A stretch of 64,000 bases of DNA. Origin: Flavobacteriales bacterium (GTDB lineage: Bacteria > Bacteroidota > Bacteroidia > Flavobacteriales_D > Sanyastnellaceae). Of this stretch, positions 34,701-42,842 are shown piece by piece (within the stretch, counting starts at the first letter, position 1; each line of letters begins with the position of its first letter). The position numbers and the translations under genes were made by a program. A model generated the notes under the pieces. It had not been told where the DNA came from. It did no database searches and worked only from the letters and a program-made list of their open reading frames with translations. Where the stretch lies: the NCBI GenBank assembly GCA_947442505.1, contig CANEVR010000002.1:23852-87851 (forward strand), read 5' to 3'.

Positions 34701-35570
34701 TCAAAGTTGAATCCAATCCTTCGGGATCAAATCTCTTGTTCCTTCCATATTGTTTTTCCATTTTTTAGGTGCGATGGTCACTCCCTTTTCTTGGGATAGA
34801 TAAGCGCCCCACCAGCTAAAACTGGAGTTGGCAATCATGTGGTGTTTGCACAACGACATCAATTGCATGTCCTTGAAAGAGTCCTTTCCTGAATTGTGGT
34901 TGACATAGACCGCATCACGGATGGGCAAATACTCTTTGCACCAAGGAATGTCATTGGAGAAAACAAAGAAACGCAAATCAGAAAATTGAGCATTCAAATA
35001 ATCCAAAGCCCGTGCATAATACTCAGCGTTACAAATGTCTTTGTACTTGGGGTGATTCACGTAATCACCGCGTCTAACATGGATCGAAACCGCATTGGAA
35101 GACTGCATCAGGGCTTGCATCTCCAGATTCTTTTCATCCGTAAAATCAGGAAAACGAAACAAGTCTTTTGTGTTGACCAATGATTGGGGATATTGTACAC
35201 TTTGCCAATATCCATCCAAATATTGGTGGGCATCATTGAAAATATTGGCGTCGTGAAATTGAAAACGGATATCCTCTGTTTCTTCCCAGATTCTGGAATT
35301 GCTCATTCCAAGTTTTCTTTTGATTCGATAAGGAATGCCCTTTTGAAACTCCCCTACTTTGCGCAAAGTATTTGAATCCGCGACATCAGCATTTGTTTGA
35401 AATATTTGATCCATCAAGTATCCATCGTGCAAAGTATAATGGGCATAGGACTGCAAATCAATGGAGACATTGAATTGCGGAAACTGTTTTTTTAACCATT
35501 GGTAGAAGCAGATCTGAAACATTTGATTGCCCAAACCGCCAATGACCCTAACCACCTTGATTGCTGACAT
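34701..35570 (-). CDS. GT11 family alpha-1,2-fucosyltransferase
   Basis: This 289-residue enzyme starts MSAIKVVRVIGGLGNQMFQ, the first GT11 motif, and has the GDP-fucose-binding HVRRGDYV (about residue 160), FFVFSNDIPWCKEYL and the C-terminal MIANSSFSWWGAYLS. It adds fucose in alpha-1,2 linkage, probably to a surface polysaccharide or glycoprotein glycan. No polysaccharide cluster surrounds it. ATG 35570 is fixed by a TATTTTAG box four bases upstream; ATG 35588 would lie beyond that box. It heads the operon with rhodaneses and thioredoxin, though these are unrelated by function. Confidence 0.92.
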   Translation of the reverse strand: MSAIKVVRVIGGLGNQMFQICFYQWLKKQFPQFNVSIDLQSYAHYTLHDGYLMDQIFQTNADVADSNTLRKVGEFQKGIPYRIKRKLGMSNSRIWEETEDIRFQFHDANIFNDAHQYLDGYWQSVQYPQSLVNTKDLFRFPDFTDEKNLEMQALMQSSNAVSIHVRRGDYVNHPKYKDICNAEYYARALDYLNAQFSDLRFFVFSNDIPWCKEYLPIRDAVYVNHNSGKDSFKDMQLMSLCKHHMIANSSFSWWGAYLSQEKGVTIAPKKWKNNMEGTRDLIPKDWIQL

Positions 35571-35574
35571 ACAG

Positions 35575-35582
35575 CTAAAATA
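35575..35582 (-). promoter_or_regulatory. -7 promoter box of the fucosyltransferase gene (leaderless)
   Basis: The minus strand reads TATTTTAG exactly four bases before ATG 35570. Confidence 0.5.
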
Positions 35583-35616
35583 AGCCAATGATGAAATGAA
35601 ACGTGCAGATAATGCC

Positions 35617-35624
35617 TAACTTTG
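35617..35624 (+). promoter_or_regulatory. -7 promoter box of ssrA
   Basis: TAACTTTG is a perfect TAnnTTTG match 18 bases before the mature tmRNA 5' end. No clear -33 box is visible at standard spacing. Confidence 0.55.
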
Positions 35625-35642
35625 TAGGAGTTCTTTATTTAT

Positions 35643-36040
35643 GGGCCCGATTTCTGGATTTGACAGTAGGAAGAATTTCGGAGCAAGCATGCAGAGCATT
35701 TGGTGGGATAGCTCTTTAATCTCAAATCATCCGTCAGAAATGACAACAATTCTTACGCGCTTGCAGCCTAATCACTGGTAGTGATTACGCCTAATCTTGT
35801 CAGGGATTGACAAGACAAGCATGTCCCGCTAACGGCCTCGTTCCCGGCAGTTAGCACTGGGGCTTCATCAAAGGGAAATCGCCAAAGTTGATGCGAATAG
35901 ACAGCGGCTAAACCTCATTCGATAAGGAAGTGTCAAGGTTGTCTTTTGCCATGTACTTCTCGACAATTAATGAAAGAATAAGCATGTAGAAACCTCAGTC
36001 GTTCCCTGTTTGGACGCGGGTTCGACCCCCGCCGGGTCCA
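35643..36040 (+). ncRNA. ssrA: tmRNA
   Basis: The 5' end GGGCCCG pairs with CGGGTCC at 36033-36039 as a seven-pair acceptor stem with one G-U. GATTTCTGGATTTGACAG follows the 5' end as in all tmRNAs. The T arm is GCGGG-TTCGACC-CCCGC. The tag frame 35736-35771 reads AGA AAT GAC ... GCG CTT GCA GCC TAA and encodes RNDNNSYALAA, with the conserved YALAA degradation signal. The gene has CTA in place of CCA after the discriminator A, so CCA is added after transcription. It rescues stalled ribosomes with SmpB. Total length about 398 bases. Confidence 0.96.
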
Positions 36041-36047
36041 CTAAGAT

Positions 36048-36081
36048 AAAAAAGCGCATCAATGACGGTGCGCTTTTTTTT
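36048..36081 (+). terminator. terminator of ssrA
   Basis: AAAAAGCGCA (to 36058), ten-base loop, TGCGC (36069-36073) and eight T. It begins a few bases after the tmRNA 3' end. Confidence 0.9.
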
Positions 36082-36152
36082 GGTCGGTTGGAAGGATTGA
36101 TGAAGATTCATTATTCGAGCTTGGTGTAATATTGCGCTGCTGATTAAACGCA

Positions 36153-36179
36153 ATGCGTTATAAAAATAGCGCAACGCAT
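36153..36179. repeat. short inverted repeat at the left edge of the cassette region
   Basis: ATGCGTT (36153-36159) and AACGCAT (36173-36179). ATTGCGCTGC just before it (36131-36140) recurs at 36432-36441 inside hairpin H2, suggesting a decayed copy of the same kind of element. Confidence 0.4.
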
Positions 36180-36240
36180 GGGTATTGATTTTTAGTTGTT
36201 TTGCGTTATACTTGTGTTATATAAGCTGCGTATACTACAA

Positions 36241-36380
36241 TGTTACCTGATACCGCCTTTTTGAAAAATAATCTCGTTAGCATTTATGACAACAGTCTGG
36301 GGGTTAAACGAGATTCTCTTTTTTATTCTCTGTAACAAAACTGATCAGCACGAGATTCTTTGTGGGCGCATCAGGTAACA
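36241..36380. repeat. hairpin H1, attC-like bulged inverted repeat
   Basis: Outer arms TGTTACCTGAT (36241-36251) and ATCAGGTAACA (36370-36380) are perfect; inner arms AATCTCG (36270-36276) and CGAGATT (36351-36357) also pair, with unequal unpaired stretches between. It holds no reading frame of note. Two nested arm pairs with bulges are the layout of integron attC sites, though the core bases do not match GTTRRRY strictly. Confidence 0.65.
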
Positions 36381-36451
36381 AAGGCTTAATGCAACGCTAT
36401 AGAATTTTGTTATATTTGTCTAGCAACGTTGATTGCGCTGCATCAAGCCTT
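36381..36451. repeat. hairpin H2, attC-like inverted repeat
   Basis: Arms AAGGCTTAATGCAACGC (36381-36397) and GCGCTGCATCAAGCCTT (36435-36451) pair at 15 of 17 positions. It directly abuts H1. Five bases further on comes GTTAGCAG (36457-36464), the left boundary of the nuclease cassette. Confidence 0.7.
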
Positions 36452-36493
36452 GGAGCGTTAGCAGTAAGTTTAAAGACGACACACATCGACAAT

Positions 36494-37387
36494 ATGACAT
36501 ACATAAAAAAGAAAATAGCATCTTGGGAAGTTAAGTACGGACAAATCGGAATTTCCGGTAAGGACAATGTTCTTGCTCGTGAACTTTTCAAAAACTTTTT
36601 CGGCAAGACATTTACACTTGAAACTTTCAAGGGGACATATAATGATGTAAACTTCAATGAAAAATCACTTTCGACATCGCTTAGACTTTCTTGTAGTGAG
36701 TTTTTTAAAAAGCTAAAAGCGGATGACATTGTTTATTTACAAGTAAAAAATGACGACACCGTACAAATTCTGGATAAGGAGCCAAACACAACGACTACTA
36801 TTCCACAACCAACAGCAACAAAATCTAAGTTCACCGACAATGATCTACTTGAAATTATCGCTGGACTTTCAAAAGAGAACCAACAATTAAGGGAGACTAA
36901 CTCAACACTTTTTACTTACAAAGAACGACTTGAAAAATACGAAGGACTTCATAAGATATTTAATGACGAGAAATTTATGGAGGACTGGCTTGAACGTAAC
37001 ATTCATAAAGCCATCGCAGACCTTGAAATAATCGACAGACAGCCAATTATTACTTGGCCGACATCAAAACTCAAAAACAGACTTGACTTTTTTTGCGTTG
37101 ACAAAACAACAAGAGAATTGGTAATTGTAGAGAATAAGGTTAGAGGTAACAAGACAACAATTGAAACGCAATATTTATCATACAGGGCTTGGGTTTCAGA
37201 AAATATTGTTTCAATAAATGAAAAGTATAATGACCTAAATATAAAAGCAACTAACAGTTTTAAATTTGTAATCATTACAGACACATCAGACGACAGACTT
37301 GAAAGCATTTGCAGACACAATAAAATTGCATTAATACTAATTGACGGAGGAGTAATTTTTGAAGAGCTTGTACCATATAATGACTAA
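36494..37387 (+). CDS. NucS-like PD-(D/E)XK nuclease, cassette-borne
   Basis: This 297-residue protein has an N-terminal domain (MTYIKKKIASWEVKYGQIGI, about 1-95), a short linker, a coiled coil (about 115-150, LSKENQQLRETNSTLFTYKERLEKYE) and a C-terminal nuclease fold like that of the DUF91/NucS group: RLDFFCVDKTTRELVIVENKV gives Asp198, Glu213 and Lys215, with Gln226 following. These are the metal-binding and catalytic residues of the PD-(D/E)XK type. ATG 36494 is chosen; the frame is open back to 36362, but this would run through hairpins H1/H2 and the GTTAGCAG boundary. Inferred: DNA nuclease, perhaps in defence or repair. It sits alone between inverted repeats next to tmRNA. Confidence 0.8.
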   Translation: MTYIKKKIASWEVKYGQIGISGKDNVLARELFKNFFGKTFTLETFKGTYNDVNFNEKSLSTSLRLSCSEFFKKLKADDIVYLQVKNDDTVQILDKEPNTTTTIPQPTATKSKFTDNDLLEIIAGLSKENQQLRETNSTLFTYKERLEKYEGLHKIFNDEKFMEDWLERNIHKAIADLEIIDRQPIITWPTSKLKNRLDFFCVDKTTRELVIVENKVRGNKTTIETQYLSYRAWVSENIVSINEKYNDLNIKATNSFKFVIITDTSDDRLESICRHNKIALILIDGGVIFEELVPYND

Positions 37388-37395
37388 AAAACCTA

Positions 37396-37529
37396 CTGCT
37401 AACAGCACCTACAAGAAATTGGCGGTTCAGTGGTTAAATCAAGCTTTGTGCTTCGTATCAAGTTCAGTGGTGGCGGACAGTTTTCGTCTCCGAAATCGCC
37501 AACTTCTTGTAGCTGCAAAACGTTAGCAG
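37396..37529. repeat. hairpin H3, attC-like site at the cassette 3' end
   Basis: Outer arms CTGCTAAC (37396-37403) and GTTAGCAG (37522-37529); inner arms CTACAAGAAATTGGCG (37409-37424) and CGCCAACTTCTTGTAG (37497-37512) pair at 15 of 16. Asymmetric bulges separate the two arm pairs. It starts nine bases after the nuclease stop. Confidence 0.75.
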
Positions 37530-37799
37530 ATAGAGAAAATGGTGGCAAAAGTAAAATAGACGATTCTTTACATGCCTTCATAGTAATCTGAAGATAGGAT
37601 GATCAATGAAAAGATAATAGTGCGAACAGCACAATAGAGAGTTCAGTAAACAAAAATGGAATCTATTAACCATTGATCAAAAAGGGAATACCTTTTTGGT
37701 GAAGTGACCAAGAAATCAAAATAGGATTCCGTATACAAACTTCAACTAACCTCATCACTCGCCATTCAAAACTTTTACAATCTGCCTTACCTTGGCGAG
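37530..37799. other. non-coding stretch with a further nested inverted repeat (H4)
   Basis: No gene is seen. GGAATCTATT (37658-37667) pairs with AATAGGATTCC (37720-37730) with one bulge, and inside it CAAAAAGG (37678-37685) pairs with CCTTTTTG (37691-37698). This two-armed form is like H1-H3 but smaller. No copy of the tmRNA 3' end is found here. Confidence 0.5.
37788..37795 (+). promoter_or_regulatory. -7 promoter box of the cyclophilin gene (leaderless)
   Basis: TACCTTGG, one base off TAnnTTTG, exactly four bases before ATG 37800. Confidence 0.45.
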
Positions 37800-39758
37800 A
37801 TGAAAAGAATTTTCATTGCTGCTTTTGCGTGCTTTGTTTCAATCTCTGCAAAGGCCCAACTACCCGATCCTGCATTTGTTGAATTTTTGTACAACAAAAA
37901 GTATCCGCTGGATCGATTGGATACTTTGACGCAACAAGAGCAGTTTTTCTATATGCAGTTTGCGGCTTCACATCCCAATGACACGGCATCTGCGCAGTTG
38001 CGCAGCATGATAGACGGTCATGTAACCTACTTGAACATGGCTTCCATCACGATGAGCCAGCGTCCGCGATTACCAGAAGAATACATCTGGCCCCTTACTC
38101 AACAAAATGACAGTCTCAATTTCGACTTTGTACTTCACATTGCGTCGAATGAAGATTTTCTCATCGATTATTTAGGTCGTTGTGTGCGAACACCAAGACA
38201 AGCCAATCAATACGGGGAAATGGGTGCACACCTTGTTGATCCCTATGATCTAAAGCTATGGAGCAATGGTGTATTTTATCTTATCCGAAATGGCCAGTTT
38301 ACTCCAAAGATTCAAGAAACCCTCATCCAGCAATTTGAACTTTGGAACAACAAAACCAAAAACCCTATACACCACTACCCTTCTACATACTGGAAAGCCA
38401 TTTCTAGAATTCCCAAATCAAAATTTGACAAAATAACTTGGTCCTCTCGCCTCCAAGAGCTACCCTTGCTACCCCGAAACACTCCTCCTAACAAATACTT
38501 CCTTCAGGTTCTCGGCAAATGTGATCAATTGGAATTCAATAAACTTTTGGCTGCTTGGAGCAGGGAAATGGGTTTGACAAAAGAGCTGCGTTTGGAGTGT
38601 CTGCTTCAATTGCAACGAAATAACTTTATTGATCAAGCTTCGTTATTTGAAATAATTGCAGAACAAAATGATGTTTTGGGAGCACATGCTATTCAATTGT
38701 GCGCCAATCAAATCCGATATGATTCCCTTCCTCTTCCCCTAGAATGGCAAAATAAAAGTTTCAAGAACCATCATCCTGAAATGTATTGGAAGTTTTGGGA
38801 GTGGCGTTTAAAGACAACCAACTTCGACATCAAAGGAAAGAAAAGTTGGAAAACGTTTATCGACGAAGAGGATGAATACCAAAGAATGCGGGCATTTGCT
38901 GGATTATCACACAGAAAAAAGTGCTTATCGCAATTGGTTCAATATCTCCTGTCGCCAAAAGCCACAGCAACTGATCTTTATTACGGAACAGAAATGTTGA
39001 TTGCCCAAGCTGTAGCAGATAGCAACAGCACCTTTTGGAATGAAGAGGCCATTCAAATCTGGGAAACCAACGACATGGGCGCACAAGCGCTGTTGGCTGC
39101 CGGCGTCAAGGAAGTAAAACTGCTCCAAGACTTGAAACTAAAATGGAGAATCTTGATGGAGAAAAGATTGACGACATTACAATTGCCCGCAGAAGTAGAA
39201 ACCTACAATGAGATTGCCCGAGCTTTGAGCTCGTTGTTTCCAGAGCAAAAACCATCCTACCCCGATCATCAACCCAAACCTCAAATCAGCATCGACCAGC
39301 GCCAATGGGAATCCCTTCAATTTCATCGAGAATATGAAATGGAGGTTGACATTCACGGAGAAAAGCATCGCATCCATTTCTTTGTTCAAGAGTTGGACCA
39401 TCCCATTACCGCCATGCATTTCAAATCACTTGTTCAAAGTGGCTTTTATGACAACAAGCATATTCACCGCTATGTCCCCAACTTTGTGAGTCAAGGAGGC
39501 TGTCCAAGGGGTGATGGCATGGGAAGTTTGGATTCAGTTATACCCTCTGAGTTTACAGCAGACAGCTTTACGCTTGGACACATTGGATGGGCATCTGCAG
39601 GGCCGCATACGGAGAGCTGTCAGATTTTTTTCATGACCAGCGATGCACCACACTTGGACGGGCGATACACCAACATGGGAGCGGTTTACAAAGGAGAAGA
39701 GTGGCTGTCAAAAATGACCATCGGAACCAAAATCAATTGGATCAAATTGATTCCTTGA
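37800..39758 (+). CDS. exported cyclophilin-type peptidyl-prolyl isomerase with long helical N-terminal region
   Basis: This 652-residue protein has a signal peptide (MKRIFIAAFACFVSISAKAQ), about 480 residues of alpha-helical, HEAT-repeat-like sequence, and a C-terminal cyclophilin domain (about 515-650): FVSQGGCPRGDGMGSLDSVIPSEF, LGHIGWASAGPHTESCQIFFMTSDAPHLDGRYTNMGAV. It catalyses proline cis-trans isomerisation in the periplasm. The catalytic Arg expected in the F-HR-V motif is present as IHRYVPNFVSQGG. The helical region may bind client proteins. Its stop abuts the stop of the opposite gene. Confidence 0.9.
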   Translation: MKRIFIAAFACFVSISAKAQLPDPAFVEFLYNKKYPLDRLDTLTQQEQFFYMQFAASHPNDTASAQLRSMIDGHVTYLNMASITMSQRPRLPEEYIWPLTQQNDSLNFDFVLHIASNEDFLIDYLGRCVRTPRQANQYGEMGAHLVDPYDLKLWSNGVFYLIRNGQFTPKIQETLIQQFELWNNKTKNPIHHYPSTYWKAISRIPKSKFDKITWSSRLQELPLLPRNTPPNKYFLQVLGKCDQLEFNKLLAAWSREMGLTKELRLECLLQLQRNNFIDQASLFEIIAEQNDVLGAHAIQLCANQIRYDSLPLPLEWQNKSFKNHHPEMYWKFWEWRLKTTNFDIKGKKSWKTFIDEEDEYQRMRAFAGLSHRKKCLSQLVQYLLSPKATATDLYYGTEMLIAQAVADSNSTFWNEEAIQIWETNDMGAQALLAAGVKEVKLLQDLKLKWRILMEKRLTTLQLPAEVETYNEIARALSSLFPEQKPSYPDHQPKPQISIDQRQWESLQFHREYEMEVDIHGEKHRIHFFVQELDHPITAMHFKSLVQSGFYDNKHIHRYVPNFVSQGGCPRGDGMGSLDSVIPSEFTADSFTLGHIGWASAGPHTESCQIFFMTSDAPHLDGRYTNMGAVYKGEEWLSKMTIGTKINWIKLIP

Positions 39759-41030
39759 TTAGGTCTTTTGTTTCTTCCGCTTTGCGGCAGGAAAAAGAAT
39801 GTTGTTCAAGATCAAACGATATCCTGGAGACTTGGGATGGAGAGACAAATCCGTGGGAGGATCACCGACCAAATGTCGATAATCTTCTGGATCATGACCT
39901 CCGTAATACGTCCATTGTCCTTGCCCCATTTCGCCATGGATGTAGCGCGCGGTTCCTAGGCTCTTGGTCTCGCCCATTACCGTGACATTGCTCTTTACAT
40001 AGTCGTGGTGAAAGGAAGTGGTTTGACCCATAAACCCTTTGATGACTTGTGTGTGGTTCTGGGTCAGAATGGTTGGTACAATGTCCCATTTGGCCGAGAA
40101 ATCAAACAAGGTGAAAAAGTCGTTGAGTTCCCCCAATTTGTTGTGGTCTTCTGTAGCATCAATGGTACTAAATTCATACACCATCGGATCTTTGATCAAA
40201 CGATAATTTTGAAAAGCAAAGCCGTTGTTGAATTCCAATTTTTGTTGCGCCTGAGGATCACTGGCATCTCCATCAAAAACTGCTTCTGCGATGTCTACGT
40301 GTTCAGCAGCTAGCGCAATGTCGTATGAATCTGTCCCACTGCACATGGTAAACAAGAAACCGCCACCCAACACAAAATTTCGGATGTTGACGGCCACTTG
40401 GCGTTTCATTTCACTCACTTTCGAAAAGCCCAATGAGGCTGCAGTGCCTTCTTGATTCTTGACTTCATCTTGGTACCAAGCAGCATTGCGGTATTGCGCA
40501 TAAAACTTTCCGTATTGACCCGTAAAATCCTCGTGGTGCAAATGGAGCCAATCGTATTTGACCAAATCACCTTTGATGATTTCTGTGTCATAAATTTCTG
40601 TATAAGGAATTTCGGCATAGGTCAGAACCATGGTTACCGCATCGTCCCAAGGTTGTTTTCCTTTTGGTGTATAGACCGCAATTTTAGGCGCCACCTCCAG
40701 CTTAACGCGTTCCATGTTGACTTCAGGATCTGCAATTTGAGAGTAAATCTGTTGAGCCTGAGCATCAGCAATCACTTCAAAACTCACTCCGCGAATGGTG
40801 CACTCTTTGGTCAATGAAGGGAGATTGGGACATAAAAAACTGCCTCCGCGGTAATTCAGCAACCATTCCAGTGTACCGCCATTTTGCAACAGCCAATAGG
40901 CAATTCCGTAGGACTTCAAATGTTCCGCTTGGGAATCATCCATTGGGATGAGTACTTGGCTCGCCCTTGTTGGCAATACGCTCAAAAAAACAAACAGCAC
41001 GACAAAGCTGATAATACGTTTTGCTTTCAT
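39759..41030 (-). CDS. conserved secreted protein of the group labelled 'asparagine synthetase B' (amidotransferase-like fold)
   Basis: This 423-residue protein has a signal peptide (AKRIISFVVLFVFLSVLPTRA) and no asparagine synthetase domain: no N-terminal Cys amidotransferase, no PP-loop. The middle (IAVYTPKGKQPWDDAVTMVLTYAEIPYTEIYDTEI; YDWLHLHHEDFTG; FVLGGGFLFTMCSGTDSYD) resembles a class I amidotransferase/ThuA-like Rossmann fold, with Cys in FTMCSGTD where the nucleophile would lie. From memory, Bacteroidota relatives are labelled asparagine synthetase B; I see no support for that. ATG 41030 is supported by a TATTTTAG box four bases upstream. Function unknown. Confidence 0.75.
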   Translation of the reverse strand: MKAKRIISFVVLFVFLSVLPTRASQVLIPMDDSQAEHLKSYGIAYWLLQNGGTLEWLLNYRGGSFLCPNLPSLTKECTIRGVSFEVIADAQAQQIYSQIADPEVNMERVKLEVAPKIAVYTPKGKQPWDDAVTMVLTYAEIPYTEIYDTEIIKGDLVKYDWLHLHHEDFTGQYGKFYAQYRNAAWYQDEVKNQEGTAASLGFSKVSEMKRQVAVNIRNFVLGGGFLFTMCSGTDSYDIALAAEHVDIAEAVFDGDASDPQAQQKLEFNNGFAFQNYRLIKDPMVYEFSTIDATEDHNKLGELNDFFTLFDFSAKWDIVPTILTQNHTQVIKGFMGQTTSFHHDYVKSNVTVMGETKSLGTARYIHGEMGQGQWTYYGGHDPEDYRHLVGDPPTDLSLHPKSPGYRLILNNILFPAAKRKKQKT

Positions 41031-41034
41031 TTCT

Positions 41035-41042
41035 CTAAAATA
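41035..41042 (-). promoter_or_regulatory. -7 promoter box of gene 39759-41030 (leaderless)
   Basis: The minus strand reads TATTTTAG exactly four bases before ATG 41030, ruling out the ATGs at 41048 and 41045 upstream of it. Confidence 0.5.
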
Positions 41043-41079
41043 CATCAAGGGTTGAGAACAACATCCCGATTAACGAAAA

Positions 41080-42660
41080 TTAAAAAGGAACAACGTCATC
41101 ATTGCCTCCGGAGAAAGAGCTAAAATCGTCATCATCTTCTTCGTCTGGCATGGTATTGATCTTGGAACTTACCGTGATGGTGGTGGAAGAACCAGAATCA
41201 AAATTGGTGTTAGGCGACATGGAACCTCCATAACTTGGATTGAAGCTGTGGTGATCTCTGTCCGTGAATTTGGCCAACTCTTTTTTGAACTCTAAGTCAA
41301 CATCCGAAATAGCTCCATTTCTGTGTTTAGCAATGAGAATCTGCGCCAGACCGACTGTGGAATGCCCTTCCGCATTGGTCAAAATACCGTAATACTCGGG
41401 GCGGTAAATGAAACCAACGATATCAGCATCTTGCTCGATGGCTCCCGATTCACGGAGGTCAGAAAGTATTGGACGCTTATCTCCGGGACGTGATTCTACG
41501 CTACGTGACAACTGAGACAGTGCGATGATTGGAACATCGAGTTCTTTTGCGATCTGTTTGATCGAGCGAGAAATGGAAGAGATCTCCTGCTCACGGTTAC
41601 CACCTCGGCCATCTCCACCACCAACGGACATCAACTGCAAATAATCGATGATGATGATTTGAATACCATGTTGTGCTTTAAGCCTACGGCACTTTGCACG
41701 AAGGTCAAATACGGAAAGTGCTGGAGTGTCATCAATGAACAAAGGGGCATCCGCCAATTTGGCAATTCGCTGATTCAATTGTTGCAATTCCAACTCTGAC
41801 AAATTACCGCGGCGCAATTTATCCCCTTCAATCTCCGTCTCACTGGCGATCAAACGTTGCACCAACTGCAAGCTGGACATCTCCAAGGAGAATACAGCGA
41901 CAGGAGCTTTGTGCTCTACTGCGATGTTCCGCGCCATGGACAAGACGAAAGCTGTTTTACCCATCGCAGGACGTGCAGCGATAACGATCATGTCCGAACG
42001 CTGCCAACCATTGGTGATGCGGTCCAAGGCATTGAAGCCAGAAGGCACACCTGTCACGCCGGTCTTGTTCTTCATGGCCTTGTCTATCTCATCCAATGCT
42101 TGCTTGACCAAGTGACTCATCTTGTCGTAGTTCTTTCGAATATTTCCTTGGGTCACCTCAAACAAACCAGACTCGGCCTTGTCCAACAATTCAAAAACAT
42201 CGGTCGTTTCCTCATAAGCGTGGGTGATGATACCACCGGAAATTCTAATCAACTCCCGCTGAATAAATTTCTGTGCAATAATCCTAGCGTGGGCTTCGAT
42301 ATTGGCTGAAGAGGCCACTTGATTGGTCATGGCGGCGATGTATGGTGCGCCACCGGCGGCATCCAACAAACCTTCTTTTCTCAATTGCTGAGAAACCGTT
42401 AAGATATCAATGGGAGAACCATTGGAAAACAACGAGCGAACAGCACTATAAATGAGGGTATGCTTGGGATCATAAAATGAATTGGGCTCCAAAATCTCAA
42501 TCACGGAATTCACCGCGGAATTGTCCAACATAACGGCACCCAACACTGCCACTTCCAGGTCTCTGGCATTTGGTGGGATTCTTCCCATTTCACTGCCCAA
42601 AACATTGGCGTTAAAATCTAAACTCTTCTTTCCTCTGGTGGTGCGTGTTTGTTTGTCCAT
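41080..42660 (-). CDS. dnaB: replicative DNA helicase
   Basis: This 526-residue helicase has the DnaB N-terminal domain (IPPNARDLEVAVLGAVMLDNSAV) and the RecA-like motor domain with Walker A ARPAMGKTAFVLSMARN, SLEMSSLQLVQRLIASE, Walker B IIIIDYLQLM and the C-terminal RESGAIEQDADIVGFIYRPEYY. It unwinds DNA at the fork as a hexamer. The C-terminal tail is Gly/Ser/Asp-rich. No intein is present. Likely monocistronic; the promoter lies in the divergent gap with the lipoprotein gene at 42843. Confidence 0.97.
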   Translation of the reverse strand: MDKQTRTTRGKKSLDFNANVLGSEMGRIPPNARDLEVAVLGAVMLDNSAVNSVIEILEPNSFYDPKHTLIYSAVRSLFSNGSPIDILTVSQQLRKEGLLDAAGGAPYIAAMTNQVASSANIEAHARIIAQKFIQRELIRISGGIITHAYEETTDVFELLDKAESGLFEVTQGNIRKNYDKMSHLVKQALDEIDKAMKNKTGVTGVPSGFNALDRITNGWQRSDMIVIAARPAMGKTAFVLSMARNIAVEHKAPVAVFSLEMSSLQLVQRLIASETEIEGDKLRRGNLSELELQQLNQRIAKLADAPLFIDDTPALSVFDLRAKCRRLKAQHGIQIIIIDYLQLMSVGGGDGRGGNREQEISSISRSIKQIAKELDVPIIALSQLSRSVESRPGDKRPILSDLRESGAIEQDADIVGFIYRPEYYGILTNAEGHSTVGLAQILIAKHRNGAISDVDLEFKKELAKFTDRDHHSFNPSYGGSMSPNTNFDSGSSTTITVSSKINTMPDEEDDDDFSSFSGGNDDVVPF

Positions 42661-42680
42661 GAACTTTAATTAAGGGACAT

Positions 42681-42688
42681 CAAAGTTA
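42681..42688 (-). promoter_or_regulatory. -7 promoter box of dnaB
   Basis: The minus strand reads TAACTTTG, a perfect match, 20 bases before ATG 42660. Just upstream GCGCTATT is directly repeated (42699-42706, 42710-42717), and GCGCT/AGCGC form a small inverted repeat at 42699-42713. Confidence 0.55.
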
Positions 42689-42830
42689 GAGAGGTGAGGC
42701 GCTATTGCAGCGCTATTCTATTCACATTGCATCCATTCCCTATTTTAATAACTTTTGAAACGATAAGAATCCCAATAAATTCAAGGATTCCCGATGAAAA
42801 TAATGTCAATAAAAAAAAGAGTTTTCAACT

Positions 42831-42838
42831 TACATTTG
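42831..42838 (+). promoter_or_regulatory. -7 promoter box of gene 42843 (leaderless)
   Basis: TACATTTG, a perfect match, exactly four bases before ATG 42843. Confidence 0.55.
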
Positions 42839-42842
42839 GATA

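Larger units (their letters stand above)
36457..37529 (+). mobile_element. integron-like gene cassette with nuclease gene
   Basis: Direct repeats GTTAGCAG stand at 36457-36464 and 37522-37529. Between them lie one gene (36494-37387) and, right after its stop, a hairpin (H3) that begins with the complement CTGCTAAC and ends with the second GTTAGCAG. One gene plus a 3' hairpin whose outer core equals the boundary repeat is the integron-cassette plan. The gene is AT- and ACA-rich compared with its neighbours. No integrase is in the window. The class of element is inferred. Confidence 0.5.

Noticed and set aside
34642..34761. 40-residue N-terminal extension of rhodanese copy 1
   Set aside because: It overlaps the fucosyltransferase gene by 61 bases and shows no rhodanese feature; the ATG at 34641 gives a normal domain.
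36362..36493. N-terminal extension of the nuclease from ATG 36362
   Set aside because: It would translate through hairpins H1 and H2 and the cassette boundary; ATG 36494 begins the ordered protein.
36241..37730. CRISPR array
   Set aside because: The repeats are palindromic pairs of different sequence, not equal direct repeats with spacers; no cas gene is near.
35643..37799. Genomic island integrated at the tmRNA 3' end by a tyrosine integrase
   Set aside because: No second copy of the tmRNA 3' sequence (TTCGACC...GGGTCCA) and no integrase gene are seen; the cassette has its own GTTAGCAG borders.
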